A stretch of DNA of 64,000 bases, from contig JBDXFZ010000146.1 of assembly GCA_039990395.1 (NCBI GenBank), positions 1,798,001-1,862,000 on the forward strand, in the 5' to 3' direction. Position 1 is the first letter of the stretch. Every line of letters begins with the position of its first letter. The notes under the pieces are model-generated. The model worked only from the letters and a program-made list of their open reading frames with translations, had not been told where the DNA came from and ran no database searches. Both the position numbers and the translations under genes were made by a program. Below, piece after piece: positions 1 to 8,633 of the stretch. This DNA is from CALINF01 sp039990395 (GTDB lineage Bacteria; Pseudomonadota; Gammaproteobacteria; Pseudomonadales; Halieaceae).

Positions 1-1764
1 TTCATGCAGACCTACTACCGCTGGGCGCTCGCGCTGGGTCAGCTAAACGAGGTCATCATTCAGTACTTTGATCAGGCTATATTGCGTGGCGACATTGAAG
101 ACGAGGTCACTCTCATCAATGAGCGTTTCGAGGTGCGCAATAAGTATCTGATGACCAGACACGATAACGTGTTTGAAAACGATCCATCTGCCTTACTAGA
201 GATGTTCGTACTGCTGGGCAATCATCCCGAGATCAGCACTATTCGCGCATCCACTGTGCGCCTGATTCTGGATAGCCTACACCTGATTGACGATGCATTT
301 CGCAAGAACCCAGCCAATCACGCGCTGTTTCTGGACATCATAAGAGCGCCACACCAAATGACCCGGCAGTTACGCCGCATGTCACGGTATTTTGTGCTCG
401 GCACCTACCTGCCGGAGTGGGGGCAGATTGTAGGTCAGATGCAGCACGACCTATTTCATGCCTACACGGTTGATGCGCACACACTGGAAGTCATCAAGAA
501 TATGCGACACTTCCAGTATCCCGAGTTTGAGGAGCGGTTCCCGGTATCGAGCCGCGTTGCGCGTCGGCTTCCCAAGATTGAGCTGCTCTATATTGCCGGC
601 CTCTATCACGACATCGGCAAAGGGCGCGGCGGCGACCATTCCGAGTTAGGCGCAGTAGACGCGCAGCGATTCTGCGAGCAACACGGCCTCAGCAAGGGTG
701 ACACTGATCTGGTGGTGTGGCTGGTTCGCAGCCATCTCATGATGTCTGCCGTCTCACAACGCAAGGATATTTCAGATCCTGAAATCATTACGCAGTTCGC
801 CCAGCAGGTTAGGACTCAGGAGCGGCTAGACTATCTGTTTGCTATGACCGTAGCAGATATCAATGGTACTAACCCGACGCTATGGAATGCGTGGCGGGGC
901 AGCCTGCTGCGCCAACTCTACACCGAGACGAAACGCGCGCTCAGGCGCGGCCTTGAGAATCCCGCCGACAAACAGGAATGGGTTAAGGAAACACTCAATG
1001 CTGCCACCGACCTGCTTGAATACAGAGGCTTCACAACTGAGGAGCTTCAGGAACTGTGGCAGGCGCGCGGCGAAGATTACTTTCTGCGTGAGCGCCCCGA
1101 AGACATAGCATGGCACACCGAAGCCATCGCCGGGCACTATGAGACGGAACAGCCACTGGTGCTGATTCGCAACACAACGGACTCAAGTGTCGCCAATGCC
1201 ACCCAAATCTTCATTCACGCGCGGGCCGATGCACACCTGTTCTCGCATATTTGCGCAGAGCTGGAGCATTTGGATTTAAGCATACATGACGCACGAATCT
1301 ACAATAGCAATGACGGCATGAGCCTGGACACGTTCTTCGTATTGGATTCAGACGGCAATTCCATCGCCGAGGATGGTGCCCGCCTTACGCATATTCGGAG
1401 CCACCTAGAGCGTGAACTGGCAAACACCAGCGAGAATGCAACGATCGTTTCACGCCGCACACCGCGGCAGATGAAGTCATTTACCATTCCCACAGAAACA
1501 AAAATGTCAGTGGACGATATAAAGAACTATTCGGTGCTGGAAATTTCCACGCCGGACAGGCCAGGTCTGCTCGCGCGTATCGGACGCATATTGGTGGAGT
1601 TCGATGTGATTCTTCAGGCCGCTAAGATTCAAACATTGGGCGAGCGCGTGGAAGACGTATTTTTTATTACCGAGAGCGATCAAGAGCCAATCACAGATGT
1701 GCAGCGTTGCGAGGCAATACAAGTAGCAATTCGGCGAGAGCTGGATCAACAACTGGCTGCATAA
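1..1764 (+). CDS. glnD: Bifunctional uridylyltransferase/uridylyl-removing enzyme GlnD (3' part)
   Basis: GlnD uridylylates and deuridylylates PII proteins in response to glutamine and so controls nitrogen assimilation. The reading frame is open from the first base and the nucleotidyltransferase region lies outside the window, so this is the C-terminal two thirds (about 587 of roughly 890 residues usual for the family). The first in-frame Met at base 4 is internal. The HD domain is visible as LYHDIGKGRGGDHSE near base 601, with the metal-binding His-Asp at fragment residues 202-203; it carries the uridylyl-removing activity. Two ACT domains follow, roughly bases 1180-1400 and 1530-1740 (STPDRPGLLARIG in the second), which sense glutamine. 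dapC starts 4 bases after the stop, so the genes are probably cotranscribed, as in Pseudomonas. Identity is secure. Confidence 0.96.
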   Translation, partial: FMQTYYRWALALGQLNEVIIQYFDQAILRGDIEDEVTLINERFEVRNKYLMTRHDNVFENDPSALLEMFVLLGNHPEISTIRASTVRLILDSLHLIDDAFRKNPANHALFLDIIRAPHQMTRQLRRMSRYFVLGTYLPEWGQIVGQMQHDLFHAYTVDAHTLEVIKNMRHFQYPEFEERFPVSSRVARRLPKIELLYIAGLYHDIGKGRGGDHSELGAVDAQRFCEQHGLSKGDTDLVVWLVRSHLMMSAVSQRKDISDPEIITQFAQQVRTQERLDYLFAMTVADINGTNPTLWNAWRGSLLRQLYTETKRALRRGLENPADKQEWVKETLNAATDLLEYRGFTTEELQELWQARGEDYFLRERPEDIAWHTEAIAGHYETEQPLVLIRNTTDSSVANATQIFIHARADAHLFSHICAELEHLDLSIHDARIYNSNDGMSLDTFFVLDSDGNSIAEDGARLTHIRSHLERELANTSENATIVSRRTPRQMKSFTIPTETKMSVDDIKNYSVLEISTPDRPGLLARIGRILVEFDVILQAAKIQTLGERVEDVFFITESDQEPITDVQRCEAIQVAIRRELDQQLAA

Positions 1765-1767
1765 ACA

Positions 1768-2961
1768 ATGAACCCCGACCTTGCGAAGCTGCAGGCCTAC
1801 CCGTTCGAAAAACTCAGAGCACTGTTTGACGCGGTCACTCCTGTGGCTGGCAAAAGCGCAGTCTCTCTGGCCATGGGCGAGCCACGTCATGCGCCGCCTG
1901 CATTTGTGCTGGATGTACTCGCCGATAGCCTTTCACAGCTTTCAAGCTACCCCGCCACACGCGGTAGCGACACGCTGCGCACTGTCATTGCCGACTGGTT
2001 GACGCGACGATTCAAGCTACAAGGCGTAGATGCCAATCGTCAGGTACTGCCGCTCAATGGCACACGTGAGGGTTTGTTTGCTATCGCCCAGGCCTGCGTA
2101 GACCGCAGCATAGCCGGAGCCACGGTTGCCTGCCCCAACCCGTTCTATCAAATTTATGAAGGCGCAGCGCTGCTGGCAGGCGCAACGCCCCACTTCATCG
2201 ACTGCTCGAAGGCGCATGGCTTTTTGCCTCACTTAGATGCAATGACCGCGCAGGACTGGCAGCGCTGCCAAATGCTCTATATCTGCTCTCCGGGAAACCC
2301 CTCCGGTGCAGTCATGCCTATGCAGATGCTGAAGGCATTGATTCATCTGGCACACGAGCATCAATTCACCATAGTCAGCGATGAGTGCTATTCGGAGCTG
2401 TACGATGATGAAAATAACCCTCCTCCGGGCTTGCTACAGGCGAGCGCCGAATTGGGTAATAATGATTTCTCCCGCTGCCTTGTATTTCACAGTCTCTCCA
2501 AGCGCTCCAACCTGCCCGGTCTGCGCTCGGGTTTCGTGGCTGGTGATGCCGACCTGCTCGCCAAATTTCTGCTCTATCGCACTTACCACGGCTGTGCGAT
2601 GCCGGTGCATCATCAGTTAGCCAGTATTGCCGCCTGGAGTGACGAATCTCATGTAATCGCCAACCGAGCGCTATATCGCGATAAGTTTGATGCGGTTGTA
2701 GATATATTGGAGAAATCTATGGCGTGTGAGCGCCCCGCTGCGGGTTTCTACCTATGGCCCACCACACCCCTGGATGACCAAACTTTTGCACAAGAGCTCT
2801 ATCGACAGGAAAATGTTGCCGTATTGCCAGGCAGCTTCCTGGCAAGAGAGACGCAGGCCGGAAACCCGGGCGCGAATCGTGTTCGACTGGCACTGGTCGC
2901 AGAACGTGACAACACCGTTGCAGCGGCGCACCGGATCAATGACTTCATAGGTAGACTGTAA
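1768..2961 (+). CDS. dapC: Succinyldiaminopimelate transaminase DapC
   Basis: A 397-residue fold-type I PLP aminotransferase that converts N-succinyl-2-amino-6-ketopimelate to N-succinyl-LL-diaminopimelate in lysine and peptidoglycan precursor synthesis. The PLP lysine is K245 in HSLSKRSNLPGLRSGF. Other class I/II signatures are YPATRGSDTLR near the N terminus, CSPGNPSGAV and VSDECYSELYDD (the PLP-pyridine Asp). The ATG lies 3 bases after the glnD stop, and nth begins 2 bases after its own stop, indicating translational coupling. The choice of DapC over other class I aminotransferases rests on the glnD-dapC order known from pseudomonads and on dapD and dapE lying nearby. No oddities seen. Confidence 0.93.
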   Translation: MNPDLAKLQAYPFEKLRALFDAVTPVAGKSAVSLAMGEPRHAPPAFVLDVLADSLSQLSSYPATRGSDTLRTVIADWLTRRFKLQGVDANRQVLPLNGTREGLFAIAQACVDRSIAGATVACPNPFYQIYEGAALLAGATPHFIDCSKAHGFLPHLDAMTAQDWQRCQMLYICSPGNPSGAVMPMQMLKALIHLAHEHQFTIVSDECYSELYDDENNPPPGLLQASAELGNNDFSRCLVFHSLSKRSNLPGLRSGFVAGDADLLAKFLLYRTYHGCAMPVHHQLASIAAWSDESHVIANRALYRDKFDAVVDILEKSMACERPAAGFYLWPTTPLDDQTFAQELYRQENVAVLPGSFLARETQAGNPGANRVRLALVAERDNTVAAAHRINDFIGRL

Positions 2962-2963
2962 GG

Positions 2964-3617
2964 ATGCTCAAGGCCGAGCGTGTTAGCTTTATCCTGCAGC
3001 GGCTTCAGGCACTTTACCCAGAGACGCCGGTACCTCTAGACCACAGCGACCCCTTCACTTTACTGATCGCCGTTTTGCTCAGTGCTCAATGCACCGACGA
3101 AAGAGTCAATCAGGTCACTCCGGCGTTGTTTAAGGCCGCGAGCAACCCAAATGACATGGCTCAATTGGATGTAGAGGACATTCGCGCCATCATCAGGCCC
3201 TGCGGTCTGTCGCCACAAAAGTCCCGCGCCATAAAGCGACTCAGCGAAATTTTGCTGGAGGAGCACCAGGGTGAGGTACCGGCCGACATGGACGCACTGG
3301 AGCGCTTACCTGGGGTGGGTCACAAAACGGCGAGCGTGGTCATGTCACAAGCGTTTGGGGTGCCGGCTTTTCCTGTCGACACCCATATCCATCGTCTGGC
3401 CCAACGCTGGGGCTTGAGCAGTGGTAAAAACGTCACTCAGACTGAGCGCGATCTGAAACGCCTGTTCCCGAGGGAGCGCTGGAACGCTCTACATCTGCAA
3501 ATTATCTTCTACGGACGGGAATTCTGCTCTGCGCGCGGCTGCGATGGCAGAGTTTGTGACATTTGTCGCACCTGCTATCCCAACCGCAAACACCCCAAGA
3601 AGACTCTCAAAGCCTGA
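2964..3617 (+). CDS. nth: Endonuclease III (DNA glycosylase/AP lyase) Nth
   Basis: A 217-residue base-excision-repair enzyme that removes oxidised pyrimidines and nicks the abasic site. The helix-hairpin-helix reads LPGVGHKTASVV with catalytic K121, followed by catalytic D139 in PVDTHIHR; these match K120 and D138 of the E. coli enzyme. The C terminus has five cysteines at 188, 193, 198, 201 and 204. This is not the standard C-x6-C-x2-C-x5-C [4Fe-4S] arrangement (187, 194, 197, 203 in E. coli), although the motif GREFC and the paired CxxC resemble an Nth subgroup with altered spacing. The ATG follows the dapC stop after two bases, with AAGG overlapping that stop, so translation is probably coupled. 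Confidence 0.93.
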   Translation: MLKAERVSFILQRLQALYPETPVPLDHSDPFTLLIAVLLSAQCTDERVNQVTPALFKAASNPNDMAQLDVEDIRAIIRPCGLSPQKSRAIKRLSEILLEEHQGEVPADMDALERLPGVGHKTASVVMSQAFGVPAFPVDTHIHRLAQRWGLSSGKNVTQTERDLKRLFPRERWNALHLQIIFYGREFCSARGCDGRVCDICRTCYPNRKHPKKTLKA

Positions 3618-3647
3618 CTGCTGCGCCAACCGCTATTACCTAAGAAC

Positions 3648-3675
3648 TTGTCACTCGAGCGCAATCTCCTATAGC
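3648..3675 (+). promoter_or_regulatory. Putative sigma70 promoter of hppA
   Basis: TTGTCA at 3648-3653 and TATAGC at 3670-3675 are separated by 16 bases, in the only gap before hppA. It would leave a leader of about 35 bases containing a TAAGGG ribosome binding site. Found by eye only. Confidence 0.4.
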
Positions 3676-3715
3676 ATGTGATCTCCCATCTAATAATAAG
3701 TTAAGGGATCAATCT

Positions 3716-5704
3716 ATGTCTGAGCTTTATATCGTAACTCCAATACTTGGCGTTCTTGGCCTTGTTGTTGCATTTCTGATCTATCACGTAATGACCCGCC
3801 ACGATCACGGTGACGGCGTTGTCAAAAAAATCGGGGACCAGATTCATCTGGGCGCCATGGTTTTCATGCATCGCGAATATAAGATGCTGGGCATCTTTTC
3901 CGCAGTACTCCTGATCGGCATTCTGGTCTCGCCGCTGGGTGTTAATACTGCTATCGCATTCACGGTGGGCGCATTGTCGTCTGCGACTGCCGGCTATTTG
4001 GGTATGTTTGCGGCAACCAAGGCAAACGTTCGTACCGCAGCAGCTGCACATAATCACGGAGCACCACAGGCACTATCTATCGCCTTCTACGGCGGCTCTG
4101 TGATGGGGCTCTGCGTTGCGTCATTGGGCTTGGTCGGCCTGGGTAGCCTGTACTGGTACTTTGGTGGAGACCCCCAGACTGCTCATGCGATTCACGGCTT
4201 TGGTATGGGCGCATCTGTGGTAGCTTTGTTTTCTCGCGTAGGCGGCGGCATCTTCACCAAGAGTGCGGACGTTGGTGCTGATCTAGTCGGCAAGATAGAG
4301 GCAGGTATTCCCGAGGATGACCCCAGGAACCCGGGTGTGATCGCCGACAATGTGGGCGACAATGTCGGCGACATTGCAGGCATGGGCTCAGACATCTTCG
4401 AGTCTTATTGCGGATCTATGATTGCCTGCATCGCCATTGCCTCCACTATGGCGATCGATACGCAGGCGTCAATGATGTTTCTGCCATTGGCTTTGTCCAG
4501 TATTGGTCTGCTTGCCTCCATGATGGGAATTATTATCGTGCGTGCTCGCAGCGCTGCAGCACCGGAAGCTGCCCTACGCAGTGGTACCTTGCTGGCACCC
4601 GTTGTCTTCGTTATCGCCGCATGGTTCTTGATCAGCGCAATGGGATTAGAAAGCAATATCTGGTGGTCTGTTGTTTGTGGCGCGGTAGGCGGTGTACTCA
4701 TCGGCCTGATAACCGAGTACTACACCGGCGGATCGCCTGTTAAGAGAATCGCCAAATCCGGAGAAACCGGGGCAGCAACAGTGATGATTACCGGCCTGGC
4801 TGTCGGTATGCAGTCTGTTGTGCTACCCGTTCTCTTCCTCGCAGCTATCATTTTCGTATCAACTCAATTGTCTGGATTGTACGGTGTGGGTATCGCCGCA
4901 GTTGGCATGCTGGCGACAGTGGGAATCACCATGGCGATTGATGCCTATGGCCCTGTTGCCGATAACGCCGGCGGCATTGCGGAGATGGCCGGAATGGGTG
5001 AGGAGACACGTAAAATCACTGATGGTCTGGATGAGGTGGGCAATACAACGGCAGCAATTGGCAAAGGCTTTGCCATCGGCGCCGCTGCATTGGCTGCTCT
5101 GGCGATCATTGCGGCATTCGTTGAAACCGTTCAGGTGAACAATGCCGATTTCTCGCTGGAACTGTCAGACCCCATTGTGCTTGTTGGATTGTTTATCGGC
5201 GGCACGGTGCCCTTCCTCATCGCCTCGATCACCATGACCGCAGTCGGCGAAGCAGCCTTCGATATGATCAATGAGATCCGACGTCAGTTCCGAGAGATAC
5301 CGGGTCTACTCGAAGGCACAGCAGAACCTGATACCGCACGCTGTGTTGACATAGCCACGACAGCAGCTCTGCGCAGAATGATACTGCCAGGCGCGATCGC
5401 TGTGGGAACACCCGTAGTCGTTGGCTTTGGCCTAGGTGCAGCCGCCTTGGGTGGCACGCTGGGTGGCGCTCTGTTGGGTTGCGTACTGATGGCGTTGATG
5501 ATGGCTAATGCCGGTGGCGCCTGGGACAACGCCAAGAAATACGTAGAGAAGGGTAATCTCGGCGGTAAAGGTTCAGATACTCACGAGGCGGTAGTTGTGG
5601 GCGATACCGTGGGCGACCCCTTCAAAGACACATCAGGCCCGTCTATGAATATCCTGATCAACGTGATGGCTATTGTTAGTTTGGTGATCGCCCCGCTGCT
5701 CTAG
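3716..5704 (+). CDS. hppA: Membrane-bound proton-translocating pyrophosphatase
   Basis: A 662-residue integral inner-membrane pump that couples pyrophosphate hydrolysis to cation transport. Family signatures are all present: DVGADLVGKIEAGIPEDDP with the Mg-PPi-binding acidic residues, DNVGDNVGD, DNAGGIAEMAGM and, near the C terminus, DNAKKYVEKG plus DTVGDPFKDTSGP. In GNTTAAIGKG the residue after GNTT is Ala, which in this family marks the potassium-dependent subtype (the independent type has Lys). Proton rather than sodium transport is assumed, not shown. The gene stands alone, with its own likely promoter and a strong hairpin terminator after the stop. Such pumps are common in marine gammaproteobacteria and recycle biosynthetic pyrophosphate. 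Confidence 0.95.
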   Translation: MSELYIVTPILGVLGLVVAFLIYHVMTRHDHGDGVVKKIGDQIHLGAMVFMHREYKMLGIFSAVLLIGILVSPLGVNTAIAFTVGALSSATAGYLGMFAATKANVRTAAAAHNHGAPQALSIAFYGGSVMGLCVASLGLVGLGSLYWYFGGDPQTAHAIHGFGMGASVVALFSRVGGGIFTKSADVGADLVGKIEAGIPEDDPRNPGVIADNVGDNVGDIAGMGSDIFESYCGSMIACIAIASTMAIDTQASMMFLPLALSSIGLLASMMGIIIVRARSAAAPEAALRSGTLLAPVVFVIAAWFLISAMGLESNIWWSVVCGAVGGVLIGLITEYYTGGSPVKRIAKSGETGAATVMITGLAVGMQSVVLPVLFLAAIIFVSTQLSGLYGVGIAAVGMLATVGITMAIDAYGPVADNAGGIAEMAGMGEETRKITDGLDEVGNTTAAIGKGFAIGAAALAALAIIAAFVETVQVNNADFSLELSDPIVLVGLFIGGTVPFLIASITMTAVGEAAFDMINEIRRQFREIPGLLEGTAEPDTARCVDIATTAALRRMILPGAIAVGTPVVVGFGLGAAALGGTLGGALLGCVLMALMMANAGGAWDNAKKYVEKGNLGGKGSDTHEAVVVGDTVGDPFKDTSGPSMNILINVMAIVSLVIAPLL

Positions 5705-5736
5705 TCACGCCGATTGGTGACAATTGCTACTTGATA

Positions 5737-5766
5737 AAATACCCCGGTAAAACCGGGGTATTTTTT
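5737..5766. terminator. Bidirectional rho-independent terminator
   Basis: A 12-bp perfect stem (5737-5748 with 5752-5763; arms AAATACCCCGGT and ACCGGGGTATTT), a 3-base loop and a run of T to 5766. It sits between the convergent hppA (+) and the DsbA-like gene (-). The A-rich left arm gives U residues on the other strand, so it can serve both. Confidence 0.88.
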
Positions 5767-5773
5767 ATCTGGA

Positions 5774-6448
5774 CTAGTGTGGTGCTGCTGCCAATTCACG
5801 CTCCTTGATACGCCTTAAAAACCTTACAAATGACTTAGCTTCCTGAGCACCCGGCACCATATAGCTATTCTGAAAGAAAAATGCGGGCACGGCATGCACC
5901 TCGCGCTCTAACCACATCGACTCTTCTGCTCGCACTGGTGTAGCAAATAAACCCTGCTCCAAAACGTGCATGCCATCTGTTTTAGACAGACCTACACGCT
6001 CACAAACCGCAGCTAGTTGCTGAGCATCACCCACGTTCTCCCTGCGCGTAAAAAAAGCGTCAAACAGCGCAAGCTTGAGCTCTGTTTGTTTATCTTGTTC
6101 CGCCGCCCAGGCTAGCAGCTGATGTGCTTTAAACGTGTTGTAGATACGCATACCGTCGAAGTAATTGAACTCAAAGCCCAGTGACTCGCCTAACTCGATA
6201 AGTCGTTGGCGACCCCCACTACCCCGCCCAGCGGCCGGACCGTACTTTTCCACCAGATGTTCGCGTAACTCCTGACCTTCCTCTGGCATCTGCGGATTCA
6301 ACTCAAACGGATGCCAACGCAGCGACACCTCAAACTCACCCGGCATCTGTGCCAGTGCCGATTGCAATTGTAAATATCCAACTATGCACCACGGGCAGAC
6401 GACGTCCGACACCACATCCACTTGTAAAGGCATGGCTGATGTTGTCAT
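5774..6448 (-). CDS. DsbA-family thioredoxin-like oxidoreductase (FrnE-like)
   Basis: A 224-residue protein of the DsbA/FrnE family. The active-site motif is C18-P-W-C21 in DVVCPWCIVG close to the N terminus. A helical insertion follows, containing FNTFKAHQLLAWA and FDAFFTRRENVGD, both typical of FrnE proteins. The cis-proline region is VHAVPAFFFQNSYMVPGAQ. No signal peptide is visible, so it is expected in the cytoplasm, unlike DsbA. The start ATG is preceded by AGGAG at good spacing. FrnE relatives act as disulfide isomerases in stress resistance; the substrate here is unknown. It is followed downstream by the bidirectional terminator shared with hppA. Confidence 0.85.
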   Translation of the reverse strand: MTTSAMPLQVDVVSDVVCPWCIVGYLQLQSALAQMPGEFEVSLRWHPFELNPQMPEEGQELREHLVEKYGPAAGRGSGGRQRLIELGESLGFEFNYFDGMRIYNTFKAHQLLAWAAEQDKQTELKLALFDAFFTRRENVGDAQQLAAVCERVGLSKTDGMHVLEQGLFATPVRAEESMWLEREVHAVPAFFFQNSYMVPGAQEAKSFVRFLRRIKERELAAAPH

Positions 6449-6556
6449 TGACTACTCCTGTTATCTATCAGCGTGTTTGGGTTTGATTGAGCCTCGGGAT
6501 AGACGAGTCTGCCCCAAAAGCCATGGACACCATAGAAGAAGGGGTTTACCGGGTCA

Positions 6557-6985
6557 CTACAGCGCATTAATCACGGCCACAACAACCATTACCCAAAGCG
6601 CCACTGAAGAAGCCAAATAAGCTATGAAACGGTGCATCACATTGTTGTAGCTGCAATGAATGAAACTATGCACGGCTCTCAACGCCACAAATGCCCAAGC
6701 ACACGTCACCATCAGACTACTGACTTGGCCAAATACGCTTAAATAGAGGCACATCACATAAAATAGCACCGGTATTTCGAACAGGTTCTTGAAATTGTTG
6801 CCTGATCCCGACACTTCGTCTGGTAACAACCTGGCCACGTCTGAGGGTGTTTTCATTTTCTGCGCGTCGATTCCATTGGCGTTCGCATAGCCCACACGAT
6901 GCACAAACATTACCAACCAAACTACCAACGTAAGCAGCATCATTGCCATCATTGGTAGTGCAAGAGATGCGGAAACGATTGTCAT
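6557..6985 (-). CDS. MAPEG family membrane protein
   Basis: A small protein of 142 residues with about four predicted transmembrane helices and the MAPEG pattern (membrane-associated proteins in eicosanoid and glutathione metabolism). Evidence is the helix-loop RVGYANANGIDAQ, the loop SGNNFKNLFEIPVLFY (the NxxNxxExPxxF core typical of the family) and RAVHSFIHCSYNNVMHRF. I chose the ATG at 6985, preceded by AAGGAGA at proper spacing; a longer frame upstream lacks a ribosome site and its extra residues do not look like MAPEG. Bacterial members are often uncharacterised; some are glutathione transferases. No operon partner. Confidence 0.85.
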   Translation of the reverse strand: MTIVSASLALPMMAMMLLTLVVWLVMFVHRVGYANANGIDAQKMKTPSDVARLLPDEVSGSGNNFKNLFEIPVLFYVMCLYLSVFGQVSSLMVTCAWAFVALRAVHSFIHCSYNNVMHRFIAYLASSVALWVMVVVAVINAL

Positions 6986-7118
6986 ACTGTTCTCCTTATT
7001 ATTGAGCGGATGCGCCGTCGAACTCGCATTGTAGACTCGTATTGCACATAGTTCTAACGCATAGAGTTTGCTATGCTCTTGCGCAATCATCTGACACCGA
7101 ATTCGGAGAAACCCGGTC

Positions 7119-7475
7119 TTGATAACGCTGTATGGCATCAAAAATTGTGACACGGTAAAGAAGGCGCGTAACTGGCTGGACACCCATGCCATTGAGTACC
7201 AATTTCATGACTTTCGCGTAGACGGAATAGAAGCGACGGACGTCGCCAAGTGGATCGATGAACTAGGCTGGGAGGGTTTGGTTAACAAACGCAGTACCAG
7301 CTGGAAAGCGCTGGAAGAAAGTATACGTAGCAGCATGAATAACCAAACAGCCCAAACCGCCATTTTGGCCCAACCAACGCTGATAAAAAGACCGTTGCTC
7401 GAACTTGGAGAGCAGCATCACGTGGGCTTTAAGGCTTCGCAATATCAGGAATTGTTTGGCAAGCACACACTTTAA
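7119..7475 (+). CDS. Spx/ArsC-family protein (YffB type)
   Basis: A 118-residue thioredoxin-fold protein of the ArsC/Spx/MgsR family. Its single N-terminal cysteine lies in YGIKNCDTVKKARNWL, followed by the typical YQFHDFRVDGI and a C-terminal IKRPLLELG segment. The start is a TTG at 7119; no ATG or GTG lies at the conserved N terminus, and CGGAGAAA precedes it with about 10 bases spacing. Members of this subgroup often lie beside dapD and dapE in gammaproteobacteria, as here, but their function is not established. It lacks ArsC active-site arginines, so arsenate reduction is not expected. Confidence 0.87.
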   Translation: MITLYGIKNCDTVKKARNWLDTHAIEYQFHDFRVDGIEATDVAKWIDELGWEGLVNKRSTSWKALEESIRSSMNNQTAQTAILAQPTLIKRPLLELGEQHHVGFKASQYQELFGKHTL

Positions 7476-7581
7476 TTGCCCACTCGCATGATCGGTATTG
7501 GCCGTGCACAACGTAATTTTTCTGCAGGCATGAAATCTCAAATAGACTGCATCTCTTTTAATCAACAACAGGACACACCCA

Positions 7582-8595
7582 ATGAGCGCATTTGCATTTG
7601 GCCTCGGCATTGGCACCCGCAATGCAGCCGGTGAATGGCTGGAGGTTTTCTTCCCCGCACCGGTGATTGCAGCATCCGCTGGTCTGACGGCTGCCGCCGC
7701 TGAGTTCGATACTGAGCAACCTCTCGACAACGCTACGCTGCAACAGCTACAAATGGACCTGGAAGCCGCCGGCGAGTCTGAGCAGGCCGCCCTGGCCAGC
7801 CGATGCATTGATGCTGAGCAACCGGTAGTCGCTGTATTGCTAGTGCACGATGAACCCCCAACCAGTGTGCCCGAAGGTTATCTAAAACTACATTTGCTCT
7901 CTCATAGATTGGTTACTCCCCATGGAACCAACCTGGACGGCCTGTTTGGCGTGTTACCCAATGTTGCCTGGACGAATGAAGGTGCAATTGATCTGGACGA
8001 GTTGCCTCAGAGGCAGTTGGACGCACGCTTGCGTGGCGAGGTACTGGAGGTGAGCTGTGTCGACAAGTTCCCCAAGATGACTAACTATGTGGTGCCTACG
8101 GGTGTGCGCATAGCTCACACAGCAAGAGTAAGGCTGGGTGCCTACCTGGGCGAAGGTACAACCGTGATGCATGAGGGGTTTATCAACTTTAACGCCGGTA
8201 CCGATGGACCCGGGATGATAGAGGGCCGCGTCTCTGCTGGCGTTCGCGTTGGCAGTGGGTCGGATCTTGGTGGTGGCTGCTCAACCATGGGTACATTATC
8301 GGGTGGGGGTAACATTATCATCGCTGTCGGTAAGGAATGTCTGATAGGGGCAAACGCGGGAATAGGCATCCCGTTGGGAGACCGGTGCACGGTGGAAGCC
8401 GGGCTGTTCATCACAGCGGGCACTAAGGTCTCTGTGCTGGATCATGAAGGAACCAGCGTGGAGGTCGTCGCCGCTCGCGATCTAGCAGGCAAACACGACC
8501 TGCTCTTTCGACGCAACTCAACGACGGGGGCTGTTCAGTGCCTGACCAATAGCAGCTCGGTCGAACTTAACGCTCAACTGCACGCTCACAACTAA
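7582..8595 (+). CDS. dapD: Tetrahydrodipicolinate N-succinyltransferase DapD
   Basis: A 337-residue acyltransferase that transfers succinyl from succinyl-CoA to tetrahydrodipicolinate, the first committed step of the succinylase branch of lysine synthesis. The length and the N-terminal domain (ASAGLTAAAAEF) fit the long Pseudomonas-type DapD rather than the 274-residue E. coli type. The C-terminal half is a left-handed beta helix of hexapeptide repeats: TGVRIAHTARVRLGAYLGEG, MHEGFINFNAGT and SGSDLGGGCSTMGTLSGGG. It acts as a trimer in the cytoplasm. It lies between the Spx-like gene and dapE in the same direction, with a 106-base gap upstream that could hold a promoter, though I see no clear one. 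Confidence 0.95.
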   Translation: MSAFAFGLGIGTRNAAGEWLEVFFPAPVIAASAGLTAAAAEFDTEQPLDNATLQQLQMDLEAAGESEQAALASRCIDAEQPVVAVLLVHDEPPTSVPEGYLKLHLLSHRLVTPHGTNLDGLFGVLPNVAWTNEGAIDLDELPQRQLDARLRGEVLEVSCVDKFPKMTNYVVPTGVRIAHTARVRLGAYLGEGTTVMHEGFINFNAGTDGPGMIEGRVSAGVRVGSGSDLGGGCSTMGTLSGGGNIIIAVGKECLIGANAGIGIPLGDRCTVEAGLFITAGTKVSVLDHEGTSVEVVAARDLAGKHDLLFRRNSTTGAVQCLTNSSSVELNAQLHAHN

Positions 8596-8633
8596 GCCCC
8601 CTCAACACAGGCTCACCGATAACAGGAACCAAT

